Part shown: piece by piece, positions 5,967 through 8,436 of the stretch
Layout: each line of letters opens with the position of its first letter
How positions within the stretch are numbered: the stretch's first letter is position 1
Assembly (NCBI GenBank): GCA_003566395.1
Contig: PXDL01000169.1
Location: forward strand, 1 to 8,436
DNA length: 8,436 nt
From: Balneolia bacterium
GTDB taxonomy: Bacteria; Bacteroidota; Rhodothermia; Balneolales; Cyclonatronaceae
Direction of reading: 5' to 3'
Translations under genes and position numbers: made by a program
Notes under the pieces: model-generated
What the model was told of the DNA's origin: nothing
Database searches by the model: none
Seen by the model: the letters and a program-made list of their open reading frames with translations, nothing else

Positions 5967-7607
5967 ATGAAAGCATCCGATCTGTTTGTGAAAGCCCTTG
6001 AAAATGAGGGCGTAGAATACATTTTTGCTGTTCCGGGGGAAGAAAATGTGGATTTGCTGAACTCCCTGAAAGATTCCGGCATAAAGTTAATTCTTACCCG
6101 TCACGAGCAGGGAGCCGGCTTTATGGCGGCAGCCTACGGCAGGCTCACCGGCAAACCGGGCGTCTGTATGGGAACACTCGGGCCGGGAGCCACCAATCTG
6201 GTCACACCGGCGGCTCATGCGCAATTGGGTGCCATGCCCATGATGATTATCACCGGTCAGAAACCGATCAAAACAAGTAAACAGGCGAGGTTTCAAATTC
6301 TCGACGTTGTGGATATGATGCAGCCGGTTACCAAGTCAACAAAACAGATTGTGAACGGAAACACCATCCCGTCGCTGGTGCGCGAGAGTTTCCGAATCGC
6401 AACCGAGGAACGGCCTGGCACGGTTCACCTGGAGCTTCCGGAAGACATCGCCCGTGAAGATACCGACAGCCGTCTGTTTGAGGTAGTGGGCCACCGGTAC
6501 CCCGATGCGGACGAAACATCCATCCGTGAAGCAGTTGAAATGATAGAACGTGCAGAAATGCCGCTGCTCATGATTGGTGCCGGAGCCAACCGGAGAGATA
6601 CGCGGGAGGCGTTAACCGAGTTTATCGACCGTACGGGCATCTTCTTTTTTTGTACTCAGATGGGAAAGGGCGTAATCGATGAAAGGCATCCGCAATACCT
6701 GGGTACGGCCGCGCTTTCCGATCACGACTTTGTTCACAGAGCCATCGATGCAGCCGACCTGATTTTAAATGTGGGCCATGACACCGTGGAAAAGCCACCT
6801 TTCTTTATGCAGCACAACGGCAAGAAGGTTATCCACCTGAACTTTTTCCCTGCCGAAGTGGATGCCGTGTATTTTCCGCAGCTCAATGTGGTGGGTGATA
6901 TCAGAAGCTCGATTAAGCACATCTGCCGGCACATCAGCAGTAAAACTGAATGGGATAGCACCATGTTTGAAAAAATCAAAAAGAATGTTGATTCCCATTT
7001 GAGCAAGTATTTCGAAGACACCCGCTTCCCGATGCTGCCGCAGCGTCTGGTAAACATTATGCGCGACACGCTGGGGGAGGAGGACATCATCACCCTTGAC
7101 AACGGTATGTATAAAATCTGGTTTGCCCGCAACTACAAGTGTTATTCCCCCAACACGCTATTGCTGGATAACGCGCTGGCAACTATGGGGGCCGGTCTGC
7201 CCGTTGCCATGCTGGCTAAACTGATCAATCCCGGTAAAAAAGTGGTGGCCGTTTGCGGCGACGGCGGATTTATGATGAATTCACAGGAGCTGGAAACAGC
7301 CGTACGCAACAAGCTGGATATGGTGGTCATTATTGTGAACGACCGTTCTTACGGCATGATTAAATGGAAGCAGGAAGATATGGGCTTCGACAACTACGGC
7401 CTCGATTTCGAAAATCCCGATTTTGTGAAATATGCTGAAAGCTACGGAGCTTCAGGCCACCGGCCCGATAATGATGAAGAGTTCCGCAAGACCCTCGGCA
7501 AATGCATGAATTCCAAAGGCGTCCAACTGATTGATCTTCAGATTGATTACTCCTTAAACCACTCCATCCTGAACGTACTGATCAAAGAGAAAACACAAGA
7601 GTTGTAA
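5967..7607 (+). CDS. Thiamine-diphosphate enzyme, acetolactate synthase large-subunit family, lacking a small subunit
   Basis: This is a 546-residue ThDP enzyme with the usual three domains: pyrimidine-binding (about 1-165), central (about 185-325) and pyrophosphate-binding (about 355-530). E47 in RHEQGAGF is the cofactor-activating Glu. GDGGFMMN (431-438) through N458-D459 is the Mg-ThDP motif. Acetolactate synthases join two pyruvates, or pyruvate and 2-oxobutyrate, with CO2 loss; related enzymes decarboxylate 2-oxo acids or make other acyloins. No IlvN-type small subunit lies alongside, and the FAD-site RFDDR motif of biosynthetic enzymes is missing (the region reads LILNVGHDTVEKPPFF, 265-280). 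In the GMVxQW motif, whose Trp sets 2-oxobutyrate preference, ungapped alignment puts K468 at that Trp. It is therefore closer to catabolic AlsS or an uncharacterised subgroup than to branched-chain synthesis. No Shine-Dalgarno precedes the ATG. The enzyme is soluble and shares the strand with the aldehyde dehydrogenase two large genes upstream. Confidence 0.9.
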   Translation: MKASDLFVKALENEGVEYIFAVPGEENVDLLNSLKDSGIKLILTRHEQGAGFMAAAYGRLTGKPGVCMGTLGPGATNLVTPAAHAQLGAMPMMIITGQKPIKTSKQARFQILDVVDMMQPVTKSTKQIVNGNTIPSLVRESFRIATEERPGTVHLELPEDIAREDTDSRLFEVVGHRYPDADETSIREAVEMIERAEMPLLMIGAGANRRDTREALTEFIDRTGIFFFCTQMGKGVIDERHPQYLGTAALSDHDFVHRAIDAADLILNVGHDTVEKPPFFMQHNGKKVIHLNFFPAEVDAVYFPQLNVVGDIRSSIKHICRHISSKTEWDSTMFEKIKKNVDSHLSKYFEDTRFPMLPQRLVNIMRDTLGEEDIITLDNGMYKIWFARNYKCYSPNTLLLDNALATMGAGLPVAMLAKLINPGKKVVAVCGDGGFMMNSQELETAVRNKLDMVVIIVNDRSYGMIKWKQEDMGFDNYGLDFENPDFVKYAESYGASGHRPDNDEEFRKTLGKCMNSKGVQLIDLQIDYSLNHSILNVLIKEKTQEL

Positions 7608-7697
7608 AGAGGTTTCATAAGATGATATGTTGATGGATTATATGATAGTAGCAAGCCGGAAATATTACTAAGAATGCTACACTACACAGCCTTATAC
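7608..7697. other. AT-rich spacer with a short inverted repeat
   Basis: There is no coding sequence here. GTAGCA (7648-7653) and TGCTAC (7675-7680) can pair across a 21-base loop, but no T tract follows, so termination of the ThDP gene is not clear from the sequence. Confidence 0.4.
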
Positions 7698-7757
7698 CGT
7701 CATTTCTTCGCTCCGTGCAATTCCGCTTCGCTTCATACCACTCCGCTGGGAATGACG
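7698..7757. repeat. 60-bp element bounded by CGTCATT / AATGACG
   Basis: CGTCATT (7698-7704) and AATGACG (7751-7757) are perfect inverted termini. The interior repeats the pattern TTCGCT/TCCGCTTCGCTTC/TCCGCT, a run of related 6-mers on one strand. The termini share the GTCATT core with the larger elements at 7812 and 8179, which suggests the same repeat superfamily or a deletion derivative. It encodes nothing. Confidence 0.55.
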
Positions 7758-7761
7758 AGAG

Positions 7762-7804
7762 GGTACGAGGTTTCAGCCTTTAAAAACTTCCATAACCCCG
7801 TACC
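7762..7804. repeat. Imperfect inverted repeat between two repeat elements
   Basis: GGTACGAGGTT (7762-7772) pairs with AACCCCGTACC (7794-7804) at 10 of 11 positions across a 21-base AT-rich loop. It sits between the 60-bp element and the first 273-bp element. Similar words (GACGAGGTAG, CCGTACCC) recur at 8102-8169 around the second copy, so it may be a third part of the repeat family. Confidence 0.45.
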
Positions 7805-7811
7805 TCGATAA

Positions 7812-8084
7812 GGTCATTTTGAGCTGTAAAATGCGTTTGGGGAAGCAATCAGCGTTCGGTATCTCAGATAAATTCCTATGCCGCAACCACATCGCGAAAA
7901 ATCTCCTTCGTTTGAATAGCCGTGATGCTTATCAACGTCACGAACACGAAGCTCCGCAAATGTGCTTACAGGTAGATCAACCGCAGGGGATTTCTCGCAA
8001 GATGCTTCGGCCGGATTTTTGGGTGGAACCGCGGCTATGCCGGTTTACGAATTCCTTTTGAAATAAAGGCTGCTCGAAATGACC
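7812..8084. repeat. MITE-like inverted-repeat element, copy 1 (complete, 273 bp)
   Basis: The ends GGTCATTTTGAGC (7812-7824) and GCTCGAAATGACC (8072-8084) are inverted repeats matching at 12 of 13 positions. Inside, GCGAAAAATCTCC (7894-7906) and GGGGATTTCTCGC (7986-7998) form a second inverted pair, and CTTCGT (7906-7911) with ACGAAG (7946-7951) a third, so a transcript could fold into nested arms. CGGC-TAT-GCCG near 8032-8042 is a small hairpin. Positions 7883-8068 match 8250-8435 at about 95% (10 differences in 186). There is no transposase and no convincing coding. Non-autonomous mobile element or interspersed palindromic repeat are the two readings. Confidence 0.75.
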
Positions 8085-8126
8085 CAACTGGGCGACGGGG
8101 TGACGAGGTAGAAATCGTATCCCCCC

Positions 8127-8158
8127 ATTCTGAACTCTGAATTTTTGCATTCTGAATT
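8127..8158. repeat. Short direct repeats ATTCTGAA between the element copies
   Basis: ATTCTGAA occurs at 8127-8134 and 8149-8156, with the related CTCTGAAT at 8135-8142 between them. The 94-base interval 8085-8178 carries no gene. The repeats are low-complexity and their role is unknown. Confidence 0.45.
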
Positions 8159-8178
8159 ATTTACCGTACCCACCAATC

Positions 8179-8436
8179 GTCATTTTGAGCAGTATGAAAA
8201 GCCTGGGATAAACAATCAGCGATACCAAATTCGATTAGCCCAAGAAGCTGCAATCACATCGCGAAAAATCTCCTTCGTTTGAATAGCCGCGATGCTTATC
8301 AACGCAACGAACACGAAGCTCCGCAAATGAGCTTACAGGTAGATCAACCGCAGGAGATTTCTCGCAAGATGCTTTTTCCGGATTTTTGGGTGGAACCACG
8401 GCTATGCCGGTTTACGAATTCCTTTTGAAATAAAGC
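8179..8436. repeat. MITE-like inverted-repeat element, copy 2 (cut by window end)
   Basis: This copy begins with GTCATTTTGAGC (8179-8190), identical to the left end of copy 1, in the same orientation. From 8250 on it follows copy 1 at a constant offset of 367. The 60 bases after the left terminus are much more diverged, with only patches such as CAATCAGCG shared. The internal inverted pair is better kept than in copy 1: GCGAAAAATCTCC (8261-8273) against GGAGATTTCTCGC (8353-8365), 12 of 13. The right terminus should lie a few bases beyond the window. Confidence 0.75.

Noticed and set aside
7819..8061. 80-codon + strand frame inside repeat copy 1
   Set aside because: It starts with TTG inside the element terminus. 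The matching frame in copy 2 is stopped soon after the same TTG, and the differences between copies in this frame include several non-conservative changes (Cys/Ser, Gly/Glu, Arg/Phe), so there is no sign of protein selection.
7812..8436. CRISPR array
   Set aside because: There are only two units of about 270 bp with inverted ends. The size and spacing are unlike a CRISPR array and no cas gene is present.

Overview
The window carries a run of five full-length genes, all on the + strand, then about 830 bases of repeat-rich non-coding DNA. Most of the genes have no Shine-Dalgarno sequence, only the first has a clear one. The intergenic DNA holds GTCATTTTGAGC-type inverted-repeat elements, and one candidate promoter fits the Bacteroidota pattern. 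Together with the protein style this suggests a member of the Fibrobacteres-Chlorobi-Bacteroidetes (FCB) group, perhaps a marine or saline Balneolota/Rhodothermota lineage. That placement is an inference, because no rRNA or marker gene is present.

Layout. (1) 1-78 is the C-terminal end of an unrecognised gene. (2) 195-1682 encodes a stand-alone ATP-grasp enzyme of the type often labelled 'biotin carboxylase'; its active-site signature looks more like a carboxylate-amine ligase. (3) 1759-2748 encodes a C45-family Ntn-hydrolase (acyl-CoA:6-aminopenicillanic-acid acyltransferase-like), a class that makes or breaks amide bonds. (4) 2817-4175 encodes an NAD(P)-dependent aldehyde dehydrogenase of the short succinate-semialdehyde dehydrogenase type. 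(5) 4176-4379 is a structured intergenic stretch with a candidate promoter. (6) 4380-5708 encodes a membrane flavocytochrome of the ferric reductase/NADPH oxidase type. (7) 5714-5797 is a possible 27-residue single-span membrane protein, 5 bases after that gene. (8) 5967-7607 encodes a thiamine-diphosphate enzyme annotated in this family as acetolactate synthase large subunit; no small subunit accompanies it. (9) 7608-8436 has no credible gene. It holds a 60-bp inverted-repeat element, an imperfect hairpin, and two direct copies of a roughly 270-bp inverted-repeat-bounded element that are about 95% identical over 186 bp.

How they may work together (inference). The ATP-grasp/C45 pair is adjacent (76 bp apart) and has opposite or complementary chemistry on amide bonds. 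The thiamine-diphosphate enzyme could produce an aldehyde or acetohydroxy acid from a 2-oxo acid, and the aldehyde dehydrogenase could oxidise the aldehyde. The flavocytochrome could move electrons from NAD(P)H across the membrane. Intergenic gaps of 68-258 bp and hairpins between genes argue against one tight operon, so a shared pathway is a hypothesis and is not shown by the sequence.
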